In this document: positions 25,304-38,181 of the stretch, one piece after another
How positions within the stretch are numbered: position 1 is the first letter of the stretch
Layout: each line of letters begins with the position of its first letter
From: Xylona heveae TC161
Lineage: Eukaryota > Ascomycota > Xylonomycetes > Xylonales > Xylonaceae
Length of the DNA: 64,000 nucleotides
Direction of reading: 5' to 3'
Assembly (NCBI RefSeq): GCF_001619985.1
Contig: NW_017264194.1
Coordinates: 3,023,076-3,087,075, forward strand
Made by a program: the position numbers and the translations under genes
The notes under the pieces: generated by a model
The model's input: the letters and a program-made list of their open reading frames with translations, nothing else
Databases searched by the model: none
Told to the model about the DNA's origin: nothing

Positions 25304-28300
25304 TCAAGCAACAGCAATAAAGAAATTCTTCTCGCCCTTCTCGGGCATCACGGTGCCAAGCTTCAAAAGATTGTCGCCGACGGCCAAACGTAGCCGTTCA
25401 GCGGTGGCGGGGCTGTCCAATGCAAGGTATTCTTGGAGATTGTTGTCCTTTCGGGCGCTTACGAGTGCGCTTCGAAGTGCAAAGAAAACCGAAGCCCCTA
25501 AAAACAATGGAGGTTCACCTATGCCCTTGCTGCTCTGGATTGACCTCAGATGGTTCCATGGCACACCTTGCAAGAAGCTCACGTTGAACTCTTGCGGAAT
25601 ATCACTAAACCCAGGAATTTTGTAAGTTCCGGGCCCTCGAGTAGCTAGCAATCCATTACGATCCCAAAGAGTCTCCTCCATCGTGTAGAGACCTTGTCCT
25701 TGCACAAAAGCCCCCTCAATCTGACCATAATCAATGGCTGGATTGATCGAGCGACCAACGTCCATTTTGATATCCGTGCGGAGAACAGTATGGTCGCCAG
25801 TCAAGAGATCAAGCTCAACCTCGCTGACAGCAACTCCCTAAAACCTCTTAGCCAACCTATCATTTGACAAAGCCATGGTGGATTCCTACCTGCGTAAAAT
25901 AGTAATACATAGGTTTCACAGTTTTCACGTCGTAATTGCCCCACTGGTATCCTATTTTGGGCATTTTCCAATACCTGCCGATAGCGTTAGCACGCAGCTG
26001 ACCAATATAAATCGTGGGGACCAGCTCACGTACCCATTAGCGGTCAAGTTGACGCGGTCGAGGTATGCCCCGTGGGCAATGGTTTTCATAGGTGCGCTAT
26101 AGCCGTACTTTTCTCGGTATGGTTTTAACCTCTCATTCAACTGATCGCACGCGTTTTTGACAGCCATGCCGTTCAAATCGCTCCCAGATGATGCAGCGGT
26201 GGGCGAAGCATTAGCAACCTGATATGATGTTGTGTCTTGAACGTAGATCGCATCAGCCGGAACGCCGAGCTCCTGGGCCGCAACCTGAACCATCTTAGTA
26301 TGCAGTCCTTGACCCATCTCAGTTCCCCCATGGTGCAGCAAAATACTGCCGTCAGCATAGATCTTCACGCTCGCGCCGGCTTGGTTCAGATGAACTGCTG
26401 TTGCAAAGCTAAGACCGAATTTGGTGGGAATCATTGCAATCCCCCGCTTCTTCCATTTGTTCTGTGCATTAAAATCTTCCACATTGGCCAGACGCTCGTT
26501 ATAGGCGCTTTCTTTCCGAGTCTGCTCGATCAGCATTGGAATGTGCCAGTCTTCGTCAATCTTCTGCAGAAAAGGAGTAAGGTCCCCTTCTTTGTAGAGA
26601 TTTTTGGTTCTCAACTCATCAATAGGAATATTCAGTCCTTCAGCAACTGCCGTCATGTAACTCTCAGCTGCAAACATACCCTGTGGCCCTCCAAAACCTC
26701 GGAATGCTGTGTTGCTATGCGTGTTGGTCTTGCACACATGTCCTCGAATGTGGACATGCGGTATCTCGTAGCAGTTCTCGAGATGGGTGCAACAACGATC
26801 CATTACAGCCCCACTCATATCCTGGGAGTACCCGGCATTGTTATATACATCGGCGTCAAGAGCAATCAGTCTCCCGTCGGAGGTAGTTCCTACTTTCCAG
26901 CGAACCTGAACGGGATGCCGTTGCCCCGTCGTCATCATATCTTCGTCCCGGTTAAGCATACATCTCATTGGCCGACGTTCCTTTTTAGCCGCTATTGCAA
27001 GAATGCAAGCAATCTGTACGCTTCGAGATTCTTTTCCGCCGAACGCGCCTCCCATGCGTTTGACCCTTGCGTTGATTCGATTACTCGGAACGCCAGTGAC
27101 CTGAGCTACGAACTCTTGGGTCTCCATACTGATAAACGTTAGATGCTGAGAGAATTTTGATTCGGAGGGGGCACTAACGTGTTTTGTGTTGAAGACCAAA
27201 CCTCCATTGACCCATCTTCTTTACTGGGTATAACCAAAGCAGCATTGGTCTCAAGGTAAAAATGCTCTTGGCCACCAATTCTAGTTGTTCCCTCAAATAT
27301 TCTATCGCAGCATTTAAATGCTTCATCCATCGAGTCATTGAGAGCACTTCCCTTCTTCAGCTCTTTGCCGTGTTTGAAGAAGCTTTTAGCTTCAATGGCT
27401 TCATCGATAGTGAGGATAACAGGGAGATCGTCATAGTCGACGTGAACTGCGCGTGCCGCAGCTTGAGCTTTTAAAGACGTCTCTGCATACACCATACCGA
27501 TAGGCTGACCATGACAGAGAACTTCCTCTTCAGCAAAGAATGGCTCATCCTTGACGATACTTCCCCAAACATTTGCGGCCTTTGGGATGCTATGCTTATC
27601 AACATACCCGACAGCGCCAGCGTCGAAAGCTGGCCTCCAGTCAACTCCAAGGATTTTCGCATGGGCTTTCTTAGACATGACTAGAGCGCCATACAACTCC
27701 CTCTCTTGATGAGGAATGTCATCCACGTACTCGGCTTCACCGGTGTTTTGTTTCAAGGCGGAGAGGTGCGGGATCTGTTTACCTACCACTCTTTGCTCAT
27801 GGGGATTAAAATTATCTCGTGTGCCTGAGGAGATACTCCTATGAATTTCGGTTATCAAATTAGTGTCGACGTGACCAAGTTTAAGATCAACAACGACCTC
27901 GTGCCAAAAGCGGAAGAATAGCGAAAGCGACAGCGTTTTTCGGTATGTTGCCATGCCACCTGGGACCCCGAAGCGAAGATCAAACTCTTTCTGCAGTGAT
28001 CTTAGAGCCTCGTCCAATGTCCGTGAATCCTGCCACTGTTTACCACAAATGGCACGCATTGTTTCCTTGGCACATACGGTCATAGGAGCCATGCCTCCGT
28101 AGGCTAGACACGTGTCTTCCACAAATCCTCGAGAATCAAGTCTGACCCTAAAAGCTGCCGTGACAATTGCAATATCATCATCTTTCCGCTTCGCCTGCTT
28201 GTAGGCTTTAAGTACTTCACGTGCCCCTGAAGAAGGAATCGGGATGGAAATACTCGTAATCACTGCATCCTCTGGAAGACTTGTGGTACGGTAAGCCACA

Positions 28301-30234
28301 AAAAATGTAGATATTGGAAGTCTGAACACCCCTGCCTGCTTACTTTGCGCCGTTACCGTTGCGCCAGCGGCCATAAGCACAGGATTCATATCAGAGATAG
28401 GTGATGCAGTGGCTACATTGCCTGCAAGCGAGGCAACATTACGTATCTGCCTTCCTGCAAAATAACGAAGTTGCTTGCGTGCAGCTTCAAGAACCGACGC
28501 GCGCGGACCAAGTTTCGCGTAGAGAACTTTGCAGGCTGACTCCACTTCAGTTAATGGAGCGTTTGCGCCTATAACAAAGTCGGTCATCGACTGAAGCTCT
28601 TCTTCCTTTTCCGGGAGATGAATAGTCTGAAGCTCCTGAACATCTGATACATATACCGAGACAGCAAATGGAGCATTCTTAAATCTCACTTCCACCTGGA
28701 CTTCGCTTGCTCCTCCAACGAGCTTGGCAGACGGGAAAGCTTGCTTGATGTCGAGAAGTTGCTGTAAGTTTATTGGGCGTAACCAGATTTTCTTTGAATC
28801 GCCGTAACAGACAGCAGACTTTGGTAATTTTCTGAGACGTGGGGGGAAAACCAGTTCCGTTTGGGGTACATAGGGAGAGAACGAAAATTGCGGGACACCA
28901 TCTCCATGCTCGGGAGGCAGAGCGTCCAGACTAGTCTGGGCTTTGATGCCCTCTGCACCTGCCAAATTGCTTTCCCGTGATTTGACGGGCCGTGCGTAAG
29001 TGGCACCGGCAATAGGAATTTTGCTCTCTTCTGTAGCAATATTCTCCCCGTCTGATGTAGTTGAGCCCCGAGAGCTAGGAGTAGAGGAGAAAAGCCCTCT
29101 TCCATCGCAAGATGTTTCTAGCGAAGACTCTGTCCCTGGACTGCCGTTATTAGTGGTGGTGAGAGTTTCCAGCTTCTGTCGATCCCTACAGCAGCCGCCG
29201 GGTCGCCCACATGAGCCATTCGATTTCACAATGGGGATTTCGTCACTGCGGGATTCAGAGCTGTATGGAAACGACCGGAGCTCTTGCTCATCGATAGATA
29301 TTTTGGCGTCTTTCATTAATGGGCCTGCGGCCAAGCGTCCCTTCAGGTCCTCAGTGATGAATGTCCTTGCGGCCTGAAGAATTGGCTTATAGCCAGTACA
29401 GCGGCAAAGGTTTCCGTCAAGATGCCCATTCATTTCAACTTCGTGATCTGAAAGGCTAAATACCCCCATGACAGGGTCGTACGCGTTCCGGATAACAGCG
29501 TACAGTGACATGACGATACCTGGCGTGCAGAACCCGCATCTAGTATTGAGATAATGTTAGAACAAGAGCCATATATTTGCTAAAGAGTCTGATCAAGCTT
29601 CGCAATAGTTTCTCTGAAGGATAATACTAGTTGAATGAATATTTCCGCCGCTTTATTGAGAGAAAGAAGCACAGAAAAGTTTGCAATCCACCAAAGTATC
29701 GGATAAATATGGCCGCCAATATTTTTTTTTAAAGAGAGAGAGAGAGAAAGGAAGAGAGTACGATGGTTTGAGGACGTCAAACTTACTGTGAGCCATGCAA
29801 TTTGGCAATCCTCTCCTGCAACGGGTGAGGATGTTCAACATTTCCCAGACCCTCAACGGTGATTACGTGCTTGCCAATAACTTGATAATTATAAGCACAT
29901 TTTGCATGATATACCTGAAGAGGGGACACACACCTCCTACAAGTGGAAATAAGCAAGCATTAACTGAAAGGTGCTTAATCCGCCCATTTTGCCTAGCATC
30001 AACAGTCTGAAGCACAACAGTGCAGGCACCGCATCCGCCTTCACCACAGCCTAGCTTGGTACCTTTAAGGCCATGCTGAGAGCGTATGAAGTCCAGCAAC
30101 GTCCAATTTGGATTTGGGTTTGCAATATCAACCCGAGATCCATTCAGATAGAAATGTAGGGTATCTTCTTCAAACGAATGAATCACGTGGGCTAGAGCAC
30201 TGAACGCCGCATGGTTTTCTAGATCTGAAGCCAT
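25304..30234 (-). CDS. hxnS: Nicotinate hydroxylase HxnS (purine hydroxylase II), xanthine dehydrogenase family
   Basis: Six exons (30234-29934, 29880-29787, 29539-27179, 27128-26034, 25974-25890, 25837-25304) give 1489 residues. HxnS hydroxylates nicotinate at C6, the first step of nicotinate use. Visible cofactor sites are 2Fe-2S centre [12 protein letters not shown], second centre QCGFCTPG and CRCTGY, an FAD segment starting [12 protein letters not shown], and molybdopterin motifs [30 protein letters not shown] and [12 protein letters not shown] with the base Glu. The Fe-S/FAD linker is long (about 150 residues, Ser/Thr-rich, with CGRPGGCC), making the protein longer than usual for the family (about 1350-1400). 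Intron 2 is 247 nt, the longest in this gene. The family alone also fits xanthine dehydrogenase HxA. The hxn neighbourhood, with hxnT diverging and hxnR next, is why I choose hxnS. Confidence 0.85.
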
Positions 30235-31178
30235 GACAACGAGACAGTTTGGATGGGCTAAACAGCACGTAAAAAGCTTGAGAAGAAGCCATGACTAGAC
30301 GCCCGAATATGAACCTTTCACTGGTCGTAGCTTCGTTGTCGTAACATCCGATTTCCGTCCAGTCAGCAGGTAGCAACTTGCGGACGCCTCTGCCGTTTGG
30401 AGCTTCCCTATTGAGGGTAGATCATTCCTCACGTTAGCTTACCCGAAGCCGTATCTTCGTGGCGAATCAATAGTGGGTCGAGGTTTCACCGGCCAGAATA
30501 GTGGGCGCGGAGAACGAAAAAGCAAACTGGAACAAGGTGCGAGAAAAGTCTCCCAATGTGTCCAGTGTACGAGTTACTTGGGCCGGTAACTACTGCGGAT
30601 ATGGGTGGCCTATTCGCCTCTGGCGATAGGGAAGACCCGTACCCACCTACTATCCCACTTTTGATTGAGCAACCCCCACCCTTGATGAACAATCTGAAGG
30701 AAGGATGTGTTGCAACTTAGCATCGTCATAGATCCACATGCTTGTCTAAGCCAAGTCCACCGAATACTCCACATGGAATTCGGTTCCGAAAGTCAGCCAT
30801 CAAGGACAACATTGACCCTTGATGACCTGTAGTCCGATACGGCCAGGGGAAGCACTCGACGGAGAGGCGATCATTCCAGAACGGAGGGTCAGGCGGGCTA
30901 TGAACGGCCAATTTATTTTGTGATGCTCAATATCACCGGGAATGAAGGCCATGGAACTTTCCATTCCTCCATCCCTGCAGACGCAGCCAGAAGCAAATCG
31001 CAGAAGGAAGAGGGCAAAGCGTTGTCAGAGAGGGAAGCTGATACCATCTCAGATAGCGTTGTTCATATTGCAAGTGGGGGGACAGGGCAAGATATTTAAT
31101 AGAATTCCACCCTCTAACTTACCACCATGATTTCCTTATTTTTCTTCTGCGTTGAAAATATTTGTTCGAAAAGGAAAT
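30235..31178. promoter_or_regulatory. Bidirectional hxnS/hxnT promoter region
   Basis: 944 nt between the divergent ATGs of hxnS and hxnT. Two HGATAR sites, the recognition motif of the nitrogen regulator AreA, are readable: CGATAG at 30624-30629 and AGATAG at 31051-31056. In A. nidulans hxn genes need HxnR and AreA. I cannot identify HxnR sites from memory. Such short motifs also occur by chance. Confidence 0.5.
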
Positions 31179-32561
31179 ATGCCGTCTAGAATCTCCCCTG
31201 AAGGATTTTTGCCGCTGTCTGACACTGCGCTCTTCAAACCGCTTCGATTGGGGACGCTGGAGCTTGAGCATCGCATCGTCCAAGCACCTTTAACACGCAT
31301 GCGAGGCACGAAAGAGGCCGATGGAGTATGGCATTGCGAAGACCTGGTGGCACAATACTACAATCAAAGGGCAACCAAAGGTGGTCTTCAATTGACAGAG
31401 GCTTGTCCAATCAGCCGTCTGGTAATGTCAACCATCCGAGTGTAGCATTAAAATTCGGCATCGAACATGATACTAACAGACTACAGGCTTGTGGCTATCC
31501 TGGAGTGCCTGGCATATTTACATTGGATCAAATTGCTGGCTGGAAAAGGGTCACAGATGCGGTTCACGCAAAGGGCGGTTTTATTTTCTGCCAGCTGTGG
31601 CACGTAGGTCGGGCCACTTGCCCGTCATTCTTGGATGGACATAACACAGTCAGCTCCAGCGACATTCCGATCGGCGGAAAGGCTTTTGATGGGACCGATT
31701 ATGCTAGTAACCCCCCGAAACCCATGAGTATTGATCAGATTCAAGAAACGGTCCATGAATTCGCAGCAGCAGCTAAGAGAGCGATGCAAGCTGGATTTGA
31801 CGGAGTCGAGATCCACGGGTAAGCTTAATGATCCACGTATGTCGTGGTTGTCAGTCTAATCACAAATCTTGATAAATAAAATTAGGGCCAATGGTTATCT
31901 TCTGGACCAGTTTCTGCACGACAACGTCAACAAGCGAATCGATTCCTACGGTGGATCCGTCGAGAATCGGTGTCGATTTCCCTTGGAAGTCATACGGGCG
32001 GTGACCTCTGCCATCGGCCCCGAGCGCGTCGGCATTCGACTTTCGCCATACAATTACTTCCAAGATACCAAAGACTCCGATCCCAATGGCAACTGGGCAT
32101 ATCTCTGCACCAAGATTGCGGAGCTCCCCAAGGAGAACAAGCTATCCTATGTGCACATGGTTGAGCCCCGCTTCGATGAGGTGTTAGACGAGAAGGCCAA
32201 GATGGATGCCTTATCTGCTTATACTTCCCAAGACAAAGGGGTTGAAGCTGAAGCAACAGCTGGGCCCGTTGGCCACTCTCTTGTCCCGTTCCGCCAGATC
32301 CTACTGAACGGTGGCGTGAAATTCCTCGCGGCAGGTAATTTCAATAGGGATAACGCCGTATCGAAGCTCACCGATGATGAAGCTGATGCCATAGTTTTTG
32401 GGCGTCAATTCATTTCCAACCCCGATCTTCCTAAACGTCTAGCGGAAGGTTTACCATTGAATTCTTACGACCGAAGTACGTTCTATGGTGCAGATCCGCC
32501 AAGCAAGGGATATGTCGACTACCCTTTTTATGGGCAAGAAAATGTTAAGTTGGCTGCATGA
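31179..32561 (+). CDS. hxnT: Old-yellow-enzyme-type FMN oxidoreductase HxnT
   Basis: Three exons (31179-31421, 31487-31818, 31886-32561) give 416 residues. The first in-frame ATG is at 31179; the frame extends upstream only from a TTG. The fold is the OYE-type TIM barrel: [20 protein letters not shown] at the start, [13 protein letters not shown], the substrate-binding [11 protein letters not shown] (His, Asn and Tyr of the OYE active site), [20 protein letters not shown], and a C-terminal FMN phosphate segment ending in [15 protein letters not shown]. In the A. nidulans pathway HxnT reduces the hydroxylated pyridine ring after HxnV (recalled). It diverges from hxnS and is followed by hxnR on the same strand, the arrangement known for hxn clusters. 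Confidence 0.88.
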
Positions 32562-33190
32562 AAGGTGTTCTGGCATTGCTGTTACATTTTGGCTTTTTAT
32601 TGTTTACAAAATCCTCATGGGACGGGGCTTTTCAGATGGAGGTATTCAAATATTCTAAATGTAAATATTTTCTGTTCGCCGATGTTATTGGCGGACTCAG
32701 CTACGAGTGCCTAAAGACTCCAAAACCTGCTCAGCTGTGCCTTCTTAATATAGAGCATAAGGTCTCTTCATTATTCCGTTCTATCCTGGTTGCCGCAATG
32801 TACAACTGTAACTCGATGACGGATGTGTCGGCCGGCTCGCCAGTCGTAGACCCGAGCGACCAAATTAATGGCGGGGTCCTGCAGCGATAAGTACTGCTGC
32901 AGCTCGGACAAAATTAGTCAAACTTAGCTTCCGACGAGTCCCTGGAACTAGTTGATATCTGCTGCGCGGATAGATACGCCAACTCTTTACGTATGTTTAT
33001 CCACGATAAGCCAGATTCAGCCACTTGCCATGGGTGAGTTACGCAGATTGGAAAGGCTTCAATGAAGTCAACCGCTGCCCCGCATTACGGTCCATCATCT
33101 TTTGCTGCTCATCCCTCCGCAGCTCCGCTCCTCTCATGCTCGTTACAGCGTCCTGGCATCTCGTGCGTCCCTGCGTAATAGCAAGTGAGC
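32562..33190. other. hxnT-hxnR intergenic region
   Basis: 629 nt holding the hxnT 3' UTR and the hxnR promoter. A 110-codon open frame directly follows the hxnT stop but has no recognisable segment and is not called. Confidence 0.45.
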
Positions 33191-36100
33191 ATGATGCCTG
33201 ACCAGTCTTCTTCAAAACGGTACCGTTGCACTTTCGAGGGCTGTGGCAAGTCATTTTCACGGCCGGAGCATGCTCAAAGGCATGCCCTGAATCACAGCGA
33301 AGGAGAAAACACGTGCTTGAGGTGCCGCGCCCATTTCAAAAGGCGCGATTTACTTGGTAAAATGCGAATCCTACGTGGCAATTGAGTTAGGCTCCTAACG
33401 TTTGATCAGATCGCCACATGGTGCGCCATCAAGAGAAAGACGCCGCAGCTGGTGGAGAGGGATTGGGACATTTAGCTACCCGAAAACGGTTGTGGAGGGA
33501 TGAAAATGGAAATGTTATGGCCAAGAGGCGTCCTGAGCACGAGAAGCCGGCTCGACCCGCCCAGAAGAGACGAAAAGTGTCGCTCAGATCGCTGATTAGC
33601 AGCGATTCCAAAAGTTCGGATGAGCCGATGCGTGAGCTACCGGATACTGTTGACTATGCGACCGAGCTGAACGAGGCGCCATTGTCTCCGCCTAGATCAA
33701 ATTCAGGTTCCATTTCTGGACTGAACAATGATATCCTTTTAGATATGCCCTCGTCAAGTCTAGATCGGTGGTCAGTGTCTGAGGACATATCTGCTTTGCA
33801 TAGTCTTGACAATGAAGACTTTTTGCGAAATGGATCGTGGGGAATACAGCCTTTGGAAAAGCCGGGCCACGACATACTGTTTGATGATATCTTTGCGCCA
33901 GATACGGGTAAGAAACATGCTAAACCAACGCTTATGAATCTGGGTTTAAATTATTTCTTAGCAAGCTCATTCAATATGCCCTTCACGACAATGAGCTACT
34001 ACAACTGGCTTTTTGATTCGAAGATGTGGACCCATCAGTCCCCCGGCCAGTCAGAAACTGCTCAATACTTACCCACAGAAGGCCAGACTCTCAGTAACGA
34101 GATGTCTCGTTCAATATCATCCATACACGCAGCGTCTGAGAATTATCCTGGTCTAGAAAATCGTAGCAAAGCTGCGCATGACAGGTTTTCGGAAACACCC
34201 ATTTCATATTCTGCGCTCGAAACTCTTGCTCCCGGCAATATAATTGACCAACAACCGCTTTTTCCTCAAGGCTCCCTGAATGGTGCTGAAAATAATTCGT
34301 CGCCCAGCCGCTGCAAGGACAATTCCCCTTTATCCATTGGAACACCGCGTCTGGCTCCTGGCAGTGGCCTCTTCTCAAGTCAATGCGTGATTTCGAATTC
34401 TTCTTCCAATTCACGTATCCAAGTGGAATGCTCTGAGTCCAGAGATAATGGGGCTTCAACACTTGACATTCCTGGAAAAAGCAGCTTGAATAATTCACGT
34501 TTGTCGGTGGCACGGGATAGTGGGAAGCGCCTACCCCACCGGACCTCCGAAAGTGGAACACAGTATGAGTGGCCGTCGGAAGAGGAAATAAGGCCACGAG
34601 AGCACCTTTCTGCAAAAGCAAATAGACTTCCTGTGATCGACGAAACGGCCCGTCAGGGAATTTTGCTGCTAATTGACCACGCACGACCACAAACTCCAGA
34701 CGGGGCTGATATATCAATTGAACACCCTCTACTCTCCCTCGGCGCACTTCAAACATACAGTGATCTATATTTCACTTGCTTCAACCTCTCATATCCTTTA
34801 TTACATCAAGCAACATTCCAGCCTTCACTCGTAAATCCCCTTCTTCTGACCGCTGTGCTATTACTTGGCGCGACGTATAGTGATAAGGAGGCGCATCTCC
34901 TAGCAGTCTGTATACATGATATAATGCGAGTAGAAATCATGTCCAACCAAGCTTTTAGTGCTCGGCCGTCTCTTTGGATACTGCAGACTATACTGCTAGT
35001 GGAATGTTTTGGGAAGTCTCGTGCCGGTCAGGTGCAACATGACATGTCTCACCTCTTCCACGGCATGCTTATCAAGTAAGTGCAATAATCCTAAACCTGG
35101 GAATGTGAAATTTTGATTTCTTTGAGAGATTGTTTTCTGTCAATCATAGAATTCTGTGTAAGACTCGACTAAGCGACTGGTTTGCAGTTTGATCCGTAGA
35201 AGCGATTGCCAATCCGCTCGATCTCCGGTGTTTACAGAGAGCTCTCTTGACCTGAATGATTACTGGAAGTCTGCAGTCGACGCAGAGCAACGTCGAAGGT
35301 AAGCACTTTTTGCAAACAATTTTCGTTCTCCTGCTGACCGTAAAAGGCTTGCTCTATTCTGCTTCATGTGGGATACTCAACATGCAGTTCTCTTCAGCCA
35401 GAGCTTGTGCATGAATGCATCGGAATTGAAGCTGGCCCTCCCATGGGACTCTGCTATGTGGGAAGCAGAGTCTGCTGAGATGTGGTTTGCTCTCAGCCAA
35501 AAAGGGTCGCCCCCTCAATTTCTCTCGGTATTCAAGTCTTATGTCAACCCGGGCACCGAACTTCCAAACACCCATCTCAACGCTTTATCAAGAATTCTGA
35601 TCTTACATGGGCTTATGTCGGTGGCGTGGGACCTAAATAGAAGAGAGCAGACTTCGCTTGGTAAGAGCATTTGATCTCGGAGCCAATAAATTAGTCGCAC
35701 TAATGACACCCAAGGACTTGCGATCACGGATGGTGAAGACACTTGGCGATCACGTATTATGCGTTCGTATGAGGCTTGGAAGGGCGACTTCGATGCATAT
35801 TGCAAAGTAGCAATGCGATCTTTATCGTTCGATTCCGAAGCTAGGGCTCGGTTTCAGCGCTTGCGCGTCTCCTCTCTTGCGATTTATCATGCTGCCCACA
35901 TTTCTCTTCAGGTCGAAATCATTGACCTGCAAATACTAGCCGGTGCCAAACATATCATTGGTCGTCCCGTTACTGAATCCGACTATGCAAGGTCTCGGCA
36001 GCGGATCGATAATTGGGTAGAGACTAATGTCGCGTCAGCTGTCAAAGCCGCTTCCCATGCAGCGCATCTTCTCCGAGACGGTATCCGGAAGCTGAAAAAT

Positions 36101-36571
36101 TGGGATGTGGATAATGTTTTCCATTATCCTTGGTGCCTCTACATTGCAACACTTACTTGTTGGGCTTTCCATACCGCTGGCTCTGGCAGCAATGCCAATG
36201 AAATTCAGAGATTCAGAACTATGAGGCCTGAAAAACGCCGCGAAGCCGCAGAGAGTCAAAATGACAGTAGTTTAGAGGAGGATTACGAGGAGTGCGTGGA
36301 TTGGGATGCGCGAGCTGAGATGAACATGGTGATTAGCGCGATGACACGGTCGAATATGGAAGAAATGCGTCTAAGCCGTGGGAGCTATGGCACGGCTGGA
36401 CTTACAAAAATCATGACGAAACATCTAAGCACAATTCGGTGGGCCTTGGTCAGGGAGGGCATGATTGTTCTCCAAAGCTTAGAACAAAATTCACGACCGT
36501 TGAATGTGCTCGACCAAGCTTATAGGTCGAAAAGGAATGGTCTAATTGCAAGGCTTCCAGAAATGCGGTAA
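33191..36571 (+). CDS. hxnR: Nicotinate pathway transcription factor HxnR (C2H2 plus fungal-specific TF domain)
   Basis: Five exons (33191-33356, 33410-35075, 35188-35298, 35347-35660, 35715-36571) give 1037 residues from the first true ATG. Two adjacent C2H2 fingers sit at the N-terminus: CTFEGCGKSFSRPEHAQRH and CLRCRAHFKRRDLLDRHMVRH; the second is split by intron 1. A basic stretch (AKRRPEHEKPARPAQKRRK) likely serves nuclear import. A Ser-rich region follows (residues about 110-470). From about 490 on comes the fungal-specific transcription factor domain (PLLHQATFQPSLVNPLLL, ILQTILLVECFGKS, LALFCFMWDTQHA). HxnR is the pathway-specific activator required for hxn expression in A. nidulans. 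It lies inside the cluster beside hxnT, and its 3' end is only 127 nt from convergent hxnW. Confidence 0.87.
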
Positions 36572-36698
36572 CTCATTGAACATGTCTCTAAAATACCCAG
36601 TAGAAAAATAGAATACCTTTCTCTATACTGTCAGCTATTAGATCCGTGCAGCAACCAAACAGCATATACGAACCGATAGAGAAAGCGGTTGTCAACAT

Positions 36699-37654
36699 TC
36701 ACCATCTGGTTACACCTCCGTCGATCAGAACATCTTGTCCAGTCATGTATGAGCTTGCGTCACTCGCAAGAAAAACACAGGCTCCTTGAAGGTCTTCAGG
36801 CTCTGCAACCCGATTGTTCATTATTTCCTCTTTCCAGCTCTCGAGAAGGTGAGGAAACTTGACCGTCATATCAGCCATCGAGCCGCCATCCGATTCAAGG
36901 GTACTCACCGGTGCGGTCATCTCCGTCCGAACATATCCTGGGGAGATAGTATTGACTCGAATTCCATATTGGCTTAGCTCCGCAGCAATTGGGGCGCACA
37001 TGGCACGCACAGCGCCTTTGGTGCCGCAGTATGCACTGGACATTTGGCCACGGATAGCTCTGTAACTTGCAATACTAGCCACCATGATGATGCTCCCTTT
37101 CTTGGTACCGTTTGCGATCATCTGCCTTGCGGCCATCTGTGCAGTATAATAGACACCAAGCACGTTGACGTCGAGCAACTTCTGGTGTTCTTCCCATGGA
37201 GTATCCAGGAAACTCAGGTTCCGATTTATGCCCGCACATGGCACACATACATCTAATTTATTTCCAAAGTCTTTGCTAAACTCCGCGAACCCTTCTTGAA
37301 GACTCTTCAGGTCACTTACATCAACACTGAAGAAGCATTAGCAAGCCTAGCAGGATCTCAGTCCAGGCAGCACGGCAGCTAGAGCAGGAACGCATGACCG
37401 TACTTACCGGTAAGACTTTATTTTTATTCCATATTTATTTTGAATTGCAAGAAGTCCTTCAGCTGGAGGTACCACATCAAAAATCGCAATATCTGCGCCC
37501 GCCTCCGCAAGGCCTTGAGAAAATGCAAGCCCGCAACCCCATGCGCCACCAGTGACTAATGCAGTTCGACCTTTGAGTGAAAACTATGCAAGGTCATTCT
37601 GAGCTCGAGAGCAATTAATTAGACAAAGACACTACATACCCTATCCAAAGACAT
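36699..37654 (-). CDS. hxnW: Short-chain dehydrogenase/reductase HxnW
   Basis: Three exons (37654-37640, 37583-37408, 37326-36699) give 272 residues. The 15-nt first exon (MSLDR) is inferred from an in-phase GTATGT donor and a GCATAG acceptor, and it supplies the only suitable ATG. SDR marks: [14 protein letters not shown] (a TGxxxGxG-like nucleotide site), [11 protein letters not shown] (NAG-equivalent), [11 protein letters not shown] with the catalytic Ser, YCGTKGAV giving YxxxK, and [14 protein letters not shown]. The protein ends [12 protein letters not shown], typical of classical SDRs. In A. nidulans HxnW acts late in the pathway, oxidising the dihydroxypiperidone to a cyclic imide (recalled). 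It diverges from hxnM across a 527-nt shared promoter. Confidence 0.85.
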
Positions 37655-38181
37655 CGTCTCGAGCGCCGAAAGGTAACGTCCAACGCTGGTAAGGCAGCAA
37701 CCGAGCTCGGTGTTGGTGTTATCTCTCGGCCTCTCCACGACGAGGGTCACGAATTTAAAGCTTCGCCAAAATGGCACATCCCTTCCCACTCTTTTCCATT
37801 CTGCGACCCTACGGAGTAATTTTTCGCTTGCACCTCCTCCAATAAAATGTACACTATAAGGACAAAATTCACGAATGGAAGGGGTTTGCAACACTGTCGC
37901 ATCATTGCCGAGCTAAACAGTATTGTGCCCAGGTGGGTACCGGTCACTCCGGGTCTCTTGAGAACTGATAACAAAACGATAACGATGGACCCTGAACACC
38001 CCACTCTCCTTGGATAACAATTAGCTGGGAGGGGTAGTAGACCAATTCTCGAGCTAGATTAACCAATGTCCGTCTGTAATATTTTCACTCTCCTTTGTGC
38101 TTTTTTGTTTTCGTGCCTAATTGTCTCAGTTTCTCCTGACATATCACGGTTTTAACAATACTGCCGAGGTTCCTTGTGAGC
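37655..38181. promoter_or_regulatory. Bidirectional hxnW/hxnM promoter region
   Basis: 527 nt between the two divergent ATGs, so both genes must be driven from here. A TACGGAGTAA motif lies at 37810-37819. I cannot place HxnR or other factor sites with confidence. Confidence 0.45.

Noticed and set aside
32558-32890. 110-codon frame overlapping the hxnT stop
   Set aside because: It shares the ATGA overlap with hxnT but has no motif; most likely 3' UTR.
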